Origin: Thermoplasmata archaeon
GTDB lineage: Archaea > Thermoplasmatota > Thermoplasmata > Halarchaeoplasmatales > Halarchaeoplasmataceae
Length of the DNA stretch: 14,335 bases
Assembly (NCBI GenBank): GCA_007129655.1
Contig: SKVC01000009.1
Coordinates: forward strand, 1-14,335
Direction: 5' to 3'
Part shown: positions 1 to 7,475 of the stretch, piece by piece
Numbering within the stretch: position 1 is the first letter of the stretch
Layout: every line of letters begins with the position of its first letter
Translations under genes and position numbers: made by a program
Notes under the pieces: model-generated
What the model was told of the DNA's origin: nothing
The model's input: only the letters and a program-made list of their open reading frames with translations
Databases searched by the model: none

Positions 1-2
1 CG

Positions 3-149
3 GTTCTCGGTGTCGAGGGAGAGGAAAGGATGGAAGAAGATGATATCATAGACATCGTTAAGAGTGTAAGAGACCCAACCGGCTCTTTCTACAGATTCAG
101 TCTTCCGAAAAGCTACCTCCAGTACAAGAGGAGGGATAAACATGAATAA
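3..149 (+). CDS. C-terminal tail of probable F420-non-reducing hydrogenase small subunit (partial)
   Basis: An open frame runs in from the left edge and ends with TAA at 147-149, giving 48 residues of a truncated protein. The tail contains DPTGSFYRFSLPKS, which resembles the end of [NiFe]-hydrogenase small subunits of the Mvh type as I remember them. It overlaps the mvhA start by 8 nt in another frame, the usual small-then-large subunit arrangement. No cluster-binding cysteines fall in the visible part, so the MvhG identity rests mainly on position. The other two forward frames are closed by stops before position 60. Fairly sure that it is a real coding end, less sure of the product. Confidence 0.6.
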   Translation, partial: VLGVEGEERMEEDDIIDIVKSVRDPTGSFYRFSLPKSYLQYKRRDKHE

Positions 150-1596
150 GATATCGATAGACCCGATCACAAGGTTAGAAGGACATGGAAAGATAGACAT
201 CTTTCTGGATGAAGAAAAAAACGTTAAGAACGCCTATCTCCAAGTACCAGAGTTCAAAGGGTTCGAAAAATTTTGTCAAGGACGCCGTTCTGAAGATATG
301 CCAACGATCACAAGCAGAATATGCGGTGTATGTCCGGTGGCGCATCATCTCGCATCCACCAAAGCTCTGGACGATGCCTATGGTGTCGAACCGACCGAGA
401 CCGCTTTGGATCTGAGAGAGTTATTCTATAACGGATACATCTACGCGGATCATCTTCTACACTTCTATTTCCTAGCCAGTCCGGACTTCGTAGTCGGTGT
501 AGATGCACCTCCTGCCGAAAGGAACATACTCGGTGTGATACAAAAAGTTGGACTCGATATCGGCAAGAAGGTGATCAAGGAAAGGGCGAAGGGACAGAAG
601 ATTATCAGCACCCTCGGCGGCAAGGCGGTACATCCGTGCTTCGGTGTACCCGGAGGTGTTACCAAATCGTTAAAGAAGGATGAGCGGGAAGAGATACAGG
701 CCATGTCACAGGAGATGGTCGACTTTTCACAGTTCACTTTAGGGCTTTTCAAGGAAAAGGTACTTGAGATATACAAAGAGCCTATACTGGAAGATCGTTT
801 GGAACTATACAGCATGGGTCTGGTTGAAGACGGTAAATTGAGCCACACAGGCGGTAAGGTGAATGTGGTTGATCAAGAAGGAAAACAGTTCACAAGCTTT
901 ACCGGTGCCGATTATTTGGACGTTATACGGGAACATGTCGAACCCTGGAGCTACATGAAATTCCCATATCTGAAAGAAGTCGGTTGGAAAGGATTCGTCG
1001 ACGGACCGGATTCCGGTGTTTACCGGGTAGGACCTTTGGGAAGAATAAACGCCGCCGACGGTATGAAGACGCCCATAGCTCAAAAGGAATACGAAGAGAT
1101 GTTCGAAACATTGGGTCGTCCTGTGCATTCAACCCTTGCGTATCATTGGGCAAGACTTATCGAAGTTATACAGGCCGCGGAACTGGTGCAGCAACTGACT
1201 GCGGATGACGCCCTGGAGAGTGATGACATAAGAAACGAACCGGGTGAACCGGGTAGAGGCGTAGGAATAGTCGAAGCCGCCAGGGGTGTTCTCATACACG
1301 ATTATCATGTTAACAAAGAAGGATTGATGGATGATGTCAATCTGATAGTTGCAACAGTGCACAACGCAGCTCCGATCTCCATGAGTATCACCGATGCTGC
1401 AAAGAAATACGTAGACGGTGGAAACGTACAGCCCGGGATGCTCAACAGTGTCGAACGTGCCTTCAGGGCATATGACCCCTGTCTAGCTTGTGCGACTCAT
1501 TCTGCAATGGGCGAGACCCCGCTCAAGGTAACATTGCACGATTCAAATAAACGAAAATATAGAACGTTGGAACAGGGAATGGGGGATGGCCAATGA
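142..1596 (+). CDS. mvhA: F420-non-reducing [NiFe]-hydrogenase large subunit (MvhA, group 3c)
   Basis: Catalytic subunit that splits H2 at a Ni-Fe site in the cytoplasm. In methanogens its electrons pass through MvhG and MvhD to the HdrABC complex. The 484-residue protein has both nickel-ligating signatures: RICGVCPVAHH near the N-terminus (C61, C64) and DPCLACATH near the C-terminus (C447, C450, H453). The start ILE-DPITRLEGHGKI region is typical of the family. The ATG at 142 follows a GGAGG at 7-nt spacing. A 31-residue tail follows H453; in many [NiFe]-hydrogenases such a tail is removed by a maturation protease after nickel insertion, and no such protease is encoded here. The gene overlaps the upstream partial gene by 8 nt and hdrC by 4 nt (ATGA). 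Identity is very secure; assignment to Mvh rather than another group 3 enzyme rests on the sequence feel and the adjacent hdr genes. Confidence 0.95.
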   Translation: MNKISIDPITRLEGHGKIDIFLDEEKNVKNAYLQVPEFKGFEKFCQGRRSEDMPTITSRICGVCPVAHHLASTKALDDAYGVEPTETALDLRELFYNGYIYADHLLHFYFLASPDFVVGVDAPPAERNILGVIQKVGLDIGKKVIKERAKGQKIISTLGGKAVHPCFGVPGGVTKSLKKDEREEIQAMSQEMVDFSQFTLGLFKEKVLEIYKEPILEDRLELYSMGLVEDGKLSHTGGKVNVVDQEGKQFTSFTGADYLDVIREHVEPWSYMKFPYLKEVGWKGFVDGPDSGVYRVGPLGRINAADGMKTPIAQKEYEEMFETLGRPVHSTLAYHWARLIEVIQAAELVQQLTADDALESDDIRNEPGEPGRGVGIVEAARGVLIHDYHVNKEGLMDDVNLIVATVHNAAPISMSITDAAKKYVDGGNVQPGMLNSVERAFRAYDPCLACATHSAMGETPLKVTLHDSNKRKYRTLEQGMGDGQ

Positions 1597-1979
1597 AGGT
1601 TAATCCGGACCACACCTTTTTGGAGAAGGTGGAAGAACTCTCGGGACAGTCGGTCAACGCATGTATCAGATGTGGTACTTGTTCAGCCGGATGTCCTTTC
1701 GTTAAGGATATGGACGTTCTACCGGAGAGAATATTCAAGAAGATAGTACTGGGAGATAAAGAGGAGATACTTAAAAAGAACACCATGTGGATCTGTGCCG
1801 CTTGTTTTACCTGCAGTGTACGCTGCCCCAGGGACATAGACATCGCAAAGATAATGGAAGCGGTGAGACAGATAGTTCTGAGAGACAATATAGATATGAT
1901 AGACATCGCCAAAATCGAGAACATTGAGAATCTTCCACAGCTTGCGGTAGTGGGCTGTCTTAGAAAGGAGACCGGGTGA
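1593..1979 (+). CDS. hdrC: Heterodisulfide reductase-type iron-sulfur subunit HdrC
   Basis: Small electron-transfer subunit that carries two [4Fe-4S] clusters and links a flavoprotein to HdrB. Two ferredoxin motifs are visible: CIRCGTCSAGCP (C24, C27, C30, C34) and CAACFTCSVRCP (C68, C71, C74, C78; the preceding residues are WI). At 128 residues it is shorter than the HdrC proteins of methanogens that I know (roughly 180-190), mainly at the C-terminal end, so it is close to a minimal two-cluster core. It starts within the end of mvhA (ATGA overlap) and its stop overlaps or abuts hdrB, so translation is probably coupled. It sits between hydrogenase and hdrB, as expected for a protein wiring the two. 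An alternative is a generic 4Fe-4S partner protein, but the order C then B favours HdrC. Confidence 0.88.
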   Translation: MKVNPDHTFLEKVEELSGQSVNACIRCGTCSAGCPFVKDMDVLPERIFKKIVLGDKEEILKKNTMWICAACFTCSVRCPRDIDIAKIMEAVRQIVLRDNIDMIDIAKIENIENLPQLAVVGCLRKETG

Positions 1980-1984
1980 TCCTA

Positions 1985-2833
1985 ATGGATGGTTATCTTT
2001 ACTATCCCGGATGTACGCTGAAAACGAAAGCCAGCGACTACGAACAAAGTGCCATAGCGGTCATGGAGGCCTTGGGTAAACCACTGGTGGAGATGGACGA
2101 CTGGTACTGCTGTGGTGCCGTGCAATCGCTGACCACCGACGACTTGATACACCAGATAGCCCCGATACGAACGATGTGCTGTGCTCAGGAACAAGGTGAG
2201 AATACACTGGTAACGCTATGCGATATGTGTTACAACGTATTAAAGCAGGCAAACCAAAGAGTCAAGGACCAGCCCGAGAATCTGGATACTATTAACGATT
2301 TTTTGGATGAAGATCCGGATTATTTAGGTGAAGTCGAAGTATATCATCTGTTCGAAATACTCAGAGATATGAAGAAAGAGATAAGTAAAAAAGTTGTAAA
2401 ACCACTTAGCGACTTGAAGATCGCACCGTATTACGGTTGTATGCTGTTGAGACCTACGGGGATAGCCATCGACGATACCGAAGACCCCAAGATTATGGAA
2501 GAACTATTGGAACTGATAGGTGTCGATGTCATAGACAATCCGAAACGAACGGAGTGCTGCGGTTCATACCATTCGGTCAATAGAAGCGACATCGTTGAAA
2601 AGAGAGTTGAAGACCTTGTTGCCAGAGCTGTAGAAGATGGTGCCGAAGCTATAGCACTTTCCTGTCCCCTGTGTCAGTTCAACCTAGATTATTATCAACG
2701 TACTACGGATTATGATATCCCTATATTCTACCTGACCGAACTCATCGCATTAGCATTCGGTTTGGAAGTGGGTATGAAAAAACACTGGGTAGACCCCAAA
2801 AAGATGCTAAAAGATAAGAAGATCCTGGAGTGA
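1985..2833 (+). CDS. hdrB: Heterodisulfide reductase subunit B (two CCG domains)
   Basis: HdrB carries the active site for disulfide reduction, with two unusual non-cubane [4Fe-4S] clusters held by CCG domains. Both motifs are complete. Counting from the ATG at 1985, the first is C10, C42-C43, C79, C82, and the second is C152, C191-C192, C227, C230. Spacing matches the family pattern Cx(31-38)CCx(33-36)CxxC. Two starts are possible: GTG at 1976, overlapping the hdrC stop and 5 nt after AAGGAG, or ATG at 1985, 6 nt after GGTG. The ATG was chosen because it gives MDGYLYYPGC, close to the short N-terminus usual for HdrB. In Methanothermobacter thiol:fumarate reductase a HdrB-like half is fused to the iron-sulfur subunit TfrB. 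Here it is separate but directly upstream of a TfrB-like gene, so its partner could be either HdrA/HdrC or the fumarate reductase. Confidence 0.92.
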   Translation: MDGYLYYPGCTLKTKASDYEQSAIAVMEALGKPLVEMDDWYCCGAVQSLTTDDLIHQIAPIRTMCCAQEQGENTLVTLCDMCYNVLKQANQRVKDQPENLDTINDFLDEDPDYLGEVEVYHLFEILRDMKKEISKKVVKPLSDLKIAPYYGCMLLRPTGIAIDDTEDPKIMEELLELIGVDVIDNPKRTECCGSYHSVNRSDIVEKRVEDLVARAVEDGAEAIALSCPLCQFNLDYYQRTTDYDIPIFYLTELIALAFGLEVGMKKHWVDPKKMLKDKKILE

Positions 2834-2839
2834 TATGAT

Positions 2840-3541
2840 ATGCCTGAAGAGAAAGAAAAGAAGATGATAGACATATACGTTATGGGTAGGAGATACAAGG
2901 TACCGGAGGGGCTAACCATAATGACCGCCCTGGAGTATGCCGGTTACAAGTACGTCCGGGGATGCGGCTGTAGAGGTGGCTTCTGCGGTGCGTGTTCTAC
3001 GGTATTCAGAAATAAAGATGATTACAAGTTGAAGATGGACTTAGCCTGTCAGACCGCAGTTGAAGACGGTATGTTCCTTGTACAGCTTCCATTCGTACCT
3101 TCCGTAAGGACCATGTACGAGGTAGACGAAATTGAACCTGAAAAGGACGACAACCTACTTCTGGAGCACTATCCCGAGATAGCGAGATGCGTTTCCTGTA
3201 ATACGTGTACAAAGGCATGTCCCCAGGACATAGAGGTAATGGATTACGTACAGGCGTCCTTGAGGGGAGATATCGATCGGGCCGCATCACTTTCATTCGA
3301 TTGCATCCAGTGCGGATTATGCTCCATCCGGTGCCCTGCAGATATAAAACACTATCATCTGGCCCAGGAAGCAAGGCGTATCAAGGGCAAGTACATAGAC
3401 ACCCACAGCGAGCAATTAAAAGAAAGGGTAAAAGAACTCGACGGATGTGTTTACGACGAAAGGATGAAGGAACTGGTAAAGATGAGCAAAGAAGAGATAA
3501 AGATAGTTTACGATAAGCGTGAATTCAAGAAGGGGGAATAA
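2840..3541 (+). CDS. Succinate dehydrogenase/fumarate reductase-type iron-sulfur subunit (TfrB N-terminal half-like)
   Basis: Electron-transfer subunit of a soluble fumarate-reductase-like enzyme. The 233-residue protein begins with a plant-type 2Fe-2S domain: CRGGFCGAC plus a distant Cys (C44, C49, C52, C70; an additional C42 sits just before). Two ferredoxin motifs follow: CVSCNTCTKACP (C117, C120, C123, C127) and CIQCGLCSIRCP (C155, C158, C161, C165). Canonical complex II FrdB/SdhB has one 4Fe-4S and one 3Fe-4S cluster for quinone chemistry. Here both C-terminal motifs have four cysteines, so two [4Fe-4S] clusters are expected and a quinone is unlikely to be the partner. The HdrB-like second half of known TfrB is missing, but HdrB is the next gene upstream, 6 nt away. 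The ATG at 2840 follows GGAG. The last ~50 residues are charged and helical. Confidence 0.88.
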   Translation: MPEEKEKKMIDIYVMGRRYKVPEGLTIMTALEYAGYKYVRGCGCRGGFCGACSTVFRNKDDYKLKMDLACQTAVEDGMFLVQLPFVPSVRTMYEVDEIEPEKDDNLLLEHYPEIARCVSCNTCTKACPQDIEVMDYVQASLRGDIDRAASLSFDCIQCGLCSIRCPADIKHYHLAQEARRIKGKYIDTHSEQLKERVKELDGCVYDERMKELVKMSKEEIKIVYDKREFKKGE

Positions 3542-3543
3542 AG

Positions 3544-5196
3544 ATGGCAGACGGTTACCCTGAATATATGAGAAAATCCATAGAGCGGCTCGAGAGCACA
3601 AGAGATGAACGTAAAGACATCCAGTTCGAGCGGATGCATGCCGACGAATCCGACGATCTCTTAAAAAAATTCCACCCTGATTATCGTGAAGAAGGGAAAC
3701 AAAAGTTAAAGATAGGGGCTAGCAAAGGCGAAAAAGTACCTTTGGAATTACTGGCACTCCTCGAAGCTCCGAGCTTGATAGATCCGAGTGAGATAAATCT
3801 TGATCAGATAGATTATGATGTTGACATACTGATAATCGGAGGCGGCGGTGCGGGCACCGTTGCTGCACTGTGGGCGATGAAGGAAGGAATTTCTCCTGAA
3901 AATATCCTCATAGCTACTAAACTTAGACACGGAGATTCCAACAGTATGATGGCACAAGGTGGAATTCAGGCGGCCGATACGAAAGACGATTCACCGGTGC
4001 AGCACTACCTAGATGCCATGGGTGGAGGTCACTATACCAACGAACCTGAACTTCTGGAAGCTCTTACAAAGGACGCTCCAAAATTGATCAAGTGGCATGA
4101 AGAACTAGGGATACTATACGACCGTGACGAAGAAGGAGAGTTCATCGAATTACCCGGTGGAGGTACTTCCAGATACAGATTGCACTCATCTGGAGATTAC
4201 ACCGGTATGGAGCTCATGAGGGTCATGCGTGACGAAGCACGAAACAAGGATTTACCTGTTCTGGAATTCGCTCCGGCAGTTGAATTGCTCACTGACGAGG
4301 ATGGCACGGTTACCGGCGCATTGATGATGAATCTTGAGACCAATGAATACTACGTGGTAAGAGCTAAATCGACCATACTCGCTACCGGTGGATTCGGCAG
4401 ACTTCACGTACAATCGTATCCTACTTCAAATCATTATGGGGCCACCGGTGACGGACTGATTATGGGTTACCGGGTCGGAGTACCGCTAAAGGATATGGAC
4501 AGTGTACAGTACCACCCGACTGGAGCCGTATTCCCAGAGCAAGTATTGGGATTGCTGGTAACCGAGAAGGTAAGAAGCCTAGGTGCACAACCTGTGAACG
4601 ACGAAGGAGAGCTTTTCGTCAATCCTCTGGAACCGAGGGATGTTGAAGCAGCTTCTTTCATCCGCGAATGTTACGGAAGAGAAAGGGGTGTAGAGACTCC
4701 CACAGGTATGAAAGGTGTATGGTTAGATTCTCCATTGATCGATGTGTTGAAAGGTGAAGGAACGGTGGCAAAAAATTTACCTGCAATGGTGCGCCAGTAC
4801 AAGAGGTTCAACATAGATATAACAAAGGATCCCATGCTGGTATTCCCGACTTTACACTATCAGAACGGTGGTCTTGCCATCGACAAAAGTGGTGCAACCC
4901 CGGTTCCGGGACTTTTCGCATGCGGCGAAGTCACCGGCGGAGTCCACGGAAAGAACAGATTGATGGGTAATTCGCTCCTCGATTTCAACGTATTCGGTAA
5001 GCGAGCGGGTATTTCAGCTGCAAAACATGTTGCTAAAGTATCTAAAGGTAAGTTGACCTTGAAGCATGTCGAACGCTACGGTAAAGCCTTAAAATCAGCT
5101 GGTATCGATACTAAAATAGCATCTCCTCTATTACTTCCCGAATACAGAGGTAAAAAAGTACTTGAAAGGCACCTCGATATAGAGGTGACCCTCTAA
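3544..5196 (+). CDS. Fumarate reductase/succinate dehydrogenase flavoprotein subunit (TfrA-like)
   Basis: Flavoprotein expected to interconvert fumarate and succinate in the cytoplasm. The FAD dinucleotide motif IIGGGGAG lies at 97-104, preceded by a charged N-terminal extension of about 90 residues that ordinary FrdA/SdhA lack. Catalytic residues of the FrdA/SdhA family can be matched one by one: HPTG (H324), TE (T340, E341), an Arg after it (R344), PRD (R365), LHY (H438) and the NRL motif (R472). In membrane FrdA/SdhA a His five residues before the Q of AQGG binds FAD covalently; here that position is Asn (N133 in SNSMMAQGG), so FAD should be non-covalent, as in soluble fumarate reductases and L-aspartate oxidase. 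The C-terminal helical region is short. No membrane anchor subunit is encoded nearby. The gene starts 2 nt after the iron-sulfur subunit, behind a G-rich site. Aspartate oxidase is the main alternative, but the iron-sulfur partner argues against it. Confidence 0.9.
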   Translation: MADGYPEYMRKSIERLESTRDERKDIQFERMHADESDDLLKKFHPDYREEGKQKLKIGASKGEKVPLELLALLEAPSLIDPSEINLDQIDYDVDILIIGGGGAGTVAALWAMKEGISPENILIATKLRHGDSNSMMAQGGIQAADTKDDSPVQHYLDAMGGGHYTNEPELLEALTKDAPKLIKWHEELGILYDRDEEGEFIELPGGGTSRYRLHSSGDYTGMELMRVMRDEARNKDLPVLEFAPAVELLTDEDGTVTGALMMNLETNEYYVVRAKSTILATGGFGRLHVQSYPTSNHYGATGDGLIMGYRVGVPLKDMDSVQYHPTGAVFPEQVLGLLVTEKVRSLGAQPVNDEGELFVNPLEPRDVEAASFIRECYGRERGVETPTGMKGVWLDSPLIDVLKGEGTVAKNLPAMVRQYKRFNIDITKDPMLVFPTLHYQNGGLAIDKSGATPVPGLFACGEVTGGVHGKNRLMGNSLLDFNVFGKRAGISAAKHVAKVSKGKLTLKHVERYGKALKSAGIDTKIASPLLLPEYRGKKVLERHLDIEVTL

Positions 5197-5207
5197 GGTG
5201 AAATAAG

Positions 5208-5462
5208 ATGATAGAGGTAAATGAGGATTACTGTAAGGGCTGCAACCTGTGCATAATGTTCTGTCCCAGAAAGGCTCTTGAAGAGAGTGAGAAACTCAAT
5301 AAAAAGGGGGTACATCCTCCAATAGAGATAGAAGACAGATGCGTCGGATGCCGTTTGTGCGAACTTATCTGTCCGGATTTTGCCATCACCGTAACGGTAG
5401 AAGATAAAAAAGATGATTTAAGTACTAAAAAGAAAACTAAGGTGGCCTGCAATGAAGTATGA
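5208..5462 (+). CDS. korD: 2-oxoacid (2-oxoglutarate):ferredoxin oxidoreductase delta subunit
   Basis: Ferredoxin-like subunit that passes electrons between the thiamine-pyrophosphate site of the enzyme and external ferredoxin. The 84-residue protein has two [4Fe-4S] motifs: CKGCNLCIMFCP (C9, C12, C15, C19) and CVGCRLCELICP (C45, C48, C51, C55). Start ATG at 5208 lies 7 nt after GGTG. It begins 11 nt after the flavoprotein stop and overlaps korA by 11 nt. Position as first gene of a D-A-B-C set identifies it; by sequence alone it would be a generic dicluster ferredoxin. Confidence 0.9.
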   Translation: MIEVNEDYCKGCNLCIMFCPRKALEESEKLNKKGVHPPIEIEDRCVGCRLCELICPDFAITVTVEDKKDDLSTKKKTKVACNEV

Positions 5463-6609
5463 CTTTCAAAAAGTAAAAAAGGTTCTCGGAAAAGAAAAAC
5501 AATTCATACACGGAGATACGGCTCTATGTTACGGGGCATTATTAGCGGGTTGTAACTTTTACGGTGGATATCCCATAACGCCGGCATCGGAAGTATTCGA
5601 GATGATGAGTAAGTTCATGCCTAAACTAGGTGGAGTGTGCATCCAGATGGAAGATGAGATAGCGAGTATCGCTTCCATAATCGGTGCTTCATGGGCCGGA
5701 GCTAAAGCCTTTACCGCTACCAGTGGTCCGGGATTTTCACTTATGCAGGAAAATTTTGGATATGCATGTATGACGGAAACACCGGTTGTTATAGCAAATG
5801 TTCAACGCTCAGGTCCATCAACGGGACAACCTACTTTGGGTGCCCAGGGAGATATGATGCAGGTTAGATACGGAAGTCACGGCGATTTTGAGATCATCGC
5901 ATTGGCACCCAACACGATCCAGGAAACTATGGAATTCACCATCAAAGCTTTCAACCTGGCTGAAGAGTATAGGGCTCCGGTGTTCATAATGGCCGACGGT
6001 GACTTGGGTCACATGAGAGAGATGATAACCATCCCGGATAAACTGGAGTTATTTGATAGAAAGAAGCCGAAGGTGCCTCCGGAAGAGTACGTTCCCTTCG
6101 GACCAGGTCAGTACGGTAAGAAGAAGGTACCGGAATTCGGTGTATTCGGTACGGGATATCACACTTATGTCACCGGTTTGACCCATAACGAACAGGGATT
6201 CCCGGCTACCGACGACCAGGAGGAACACGATCTACTTGTTAGACGTTTATGCGAGAAGATAACCGATGATCGGGAAAAATTAACGGATATCGAAGAAAGG
6301 AATATGGAAGATGCCGATGTGGCACTGGTTTCATATGGGATGGCCAGCAGGAGCGCTCTCGGAGCGTTGAATATGGCAAGAAAACAAGGTGATAACGTTG
6401 GCTACTTCAGACTTAAAAATATTTGGCCTTTCCCAGAAAAAGCCATCGAGGAACTCTCTGAAAAAGTCGATAAGATAGTGGTCATCGAGATGAACACAGG
6501 CCAGATATACCATAAGGTAAAAGAATTCGCAGATTGCGAAGTGAGATTAGCATCTAAGATAGGTGGAGAACCACACAGCCCTAAAGAAATACTCGAGGAG
6601 GTGGAATGA
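5452..6609 (+). CDS. korA: 2-oxoglutarate:ferredoxin oxidoreductase alpha subunit
   Basis: Alpha subunit of the enzyme that interconverts 2-oxoglutarate and CoA with succinyl-CoA and CO2, using ferredoxin. The 385-residue length is usual for KorA. Visible signatures are GGYPITPAS near residue 38, the ATSGPGFSLMQE segment, and QRSGPSTGQPT, which belongs to the pyrimidine-binding domain; the C-terminal third (from about residue 275) is the transketolase C-terminal-type domain ending with IVVIEMNTGQ. Substrate is assigned from KorA-like overall character and the neighbouring fumarate reductase; a branched-chain or other 2-oxoacid enzyme cannot be excluded. It overlaps korD by 11 nt and korB by 4 nt, indicating coupled translation. 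Confidence 0.9.
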   Translation: MKYDFQKVKKVLGKEKQFIHGDTALCYGALLAGCNFYGGYPITPASEVFEMMSKFMPKLGGVCIQMEDEIASIASIIGASWAGAKAFTATSGPGFSLMQENFGYACMTETPVVIANVQRSGPSTGQPTLGAQGDMMQVRYGSHGDFEIIALAPNTIQETMEFTIKAFNLAEEYRAPVFIMADGDLGHMREMITIPDKLELFDRKKPKVPPEEYVPFGPGQYGKKKVPEFGVFGTGYHTYVTGLTHNEQGFPATDDQEEHDLLVRRLCEKITDDREKLTDIEERNMEDADVALVSYGMASRSALGALNMARKQGDNVGYFRLKNIWPFPEKAIEELSEKVDKIVVIEMNTGQIYHKVKEFADCEVRLASKIGGEPHSPKEILEEVE

Positions 6610-7475
6610 TGGCGGAACAAATGGAAGGCGATGTAATAGGCGGAAAGAAGATACAGGAAAAATATCTCCGGGATGAGATGATGCCCCACATATTCTGTAA
6701 CGGCTGTGGTCTGGGTAATGTTCTTGACTATGTTCTATGGGCTGTGGAAAAAGAAGGCTTCGATATGGACAAAACGGTCTTCCTCTCCGGTATAGGTTGT
6801 TCTTCAAGGATACCTGGATACATAGATGCCGATGCACTCCACACAACACACGGACGTGCTCTAGGTTTCGCTACCGGTGTCAAGATGGCAAATCCGGAGC
6901 TCAATGTGATCGTATTCACCGGTGATGGCGATTGTATCGGTATCGGCGGTAATCACTTTATACACGCTGCCCGAAGAAATCTGAATATCACAGTTATAGC
7001 GGTGAATAATTACATATACGGTATGACAGGCGGTCAGGTTGCACCGACTACTCCTGAGGGGCATTTTGGAACGACTGCGCCCTACGGTAACATAGAATCA
7101 CCCTTTGATATGAGTAAGATGGCCATCGCCGCAGGCGCTACCTACGTAGCCAGATGGCCGGTATACAGACCGAACCAACCGATAAATTCCATACGCGAAG
7201 GTTTAAGAAATAACGGTTTCAGTTTCATAGAGATGATGTCTCCATGTACAACAGCCTACGGACGGAGAAACAAATTCAGGGAGATCAAGGATCTTTGGGA
7301 TTTTTACATAGACAATACTATCCTAAAAGAGGAGTACGAAATGACCATGAAATTTGGCAGTGAAGAGGAAAAAGAGGCCGCTAAAGACAAGATAATCATC
7401 GGAGAACTACATAAGATCAGTAAGAAACCTCTTGAAGATAGGTACAGAGATCTGGTCAAGGAGTTGATGGAATGA
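6606..7475 (+). CDS. korB: 2-oxoglutarate:ferredoxin oxidoreductase beta subunit
   Basis: Beta subunit that binds thiamine pyrophosphate and, in this family, usually a proximal [4Fe-4S] cluster. The TPP/Mg motif is GDGDCIGIGGNHF around residues 106-118. Cluster-type cysteines are visible in FCNGCGLG (residues about 31-38) and GIGCSSR (about 62-68), with a further Cys in MSPCTTAYG. The 289-residue length is normal. Two consecutive ATG codons (6606 and 6609) follow a strong GGAGGTGG site; either may be used, changing the protein by one residue. It overlaps korA and korC by 4 nt each. Confidence 0.92.
   Translation: MMAEQMEGDVIGGKKIQEKYLRDEMMPHIFCNGCGLGNVLDYVLWAVEKEGFDMDKTVFLSGIGCSSRIPGYIDADALHTTHGRALGFATGVKMANPELNVIVFTGDGDCIGIGGNHFIHAARRNLNITVIAVNNYIYGMTGGQVAPTTPEGHFGTTAPYGNIESPFDMSKMAIAAGATYVARWPVYRPNQPINSIREGLRNNGFSFIEMMSPCTTAYGRRNKFREIKDLWDFYIDNTILKEEYEMTMKFGSEEEKEAAKDKIIIGELHKISKKPLEDRYRDLVKELME

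Noticed and set aside
465..848. A 127-codon open frame on the - strand within mvhA
   Set aside because: Antisense to a strongly conserved hydrogenase gene, with no start site signal and a low-complexity Ser/Leu-rich translation typical of an antisense shadow.
1523..1924. A 133-codon open frame on the - strand spanning the mvhA-hdrC junction
   Set aside because: It crosses two well-supported overlapping genes on the other strand and has no family features.
3544..5196. L-aspartate oxidase (NadB) as the identity of the flavoprotein
   Set aside because: The AQGG region resembles NadB, but the adjacent 2Fe-2S/4Fe-4S subunit and the kor/hdr context fit a fumarate reductase better.
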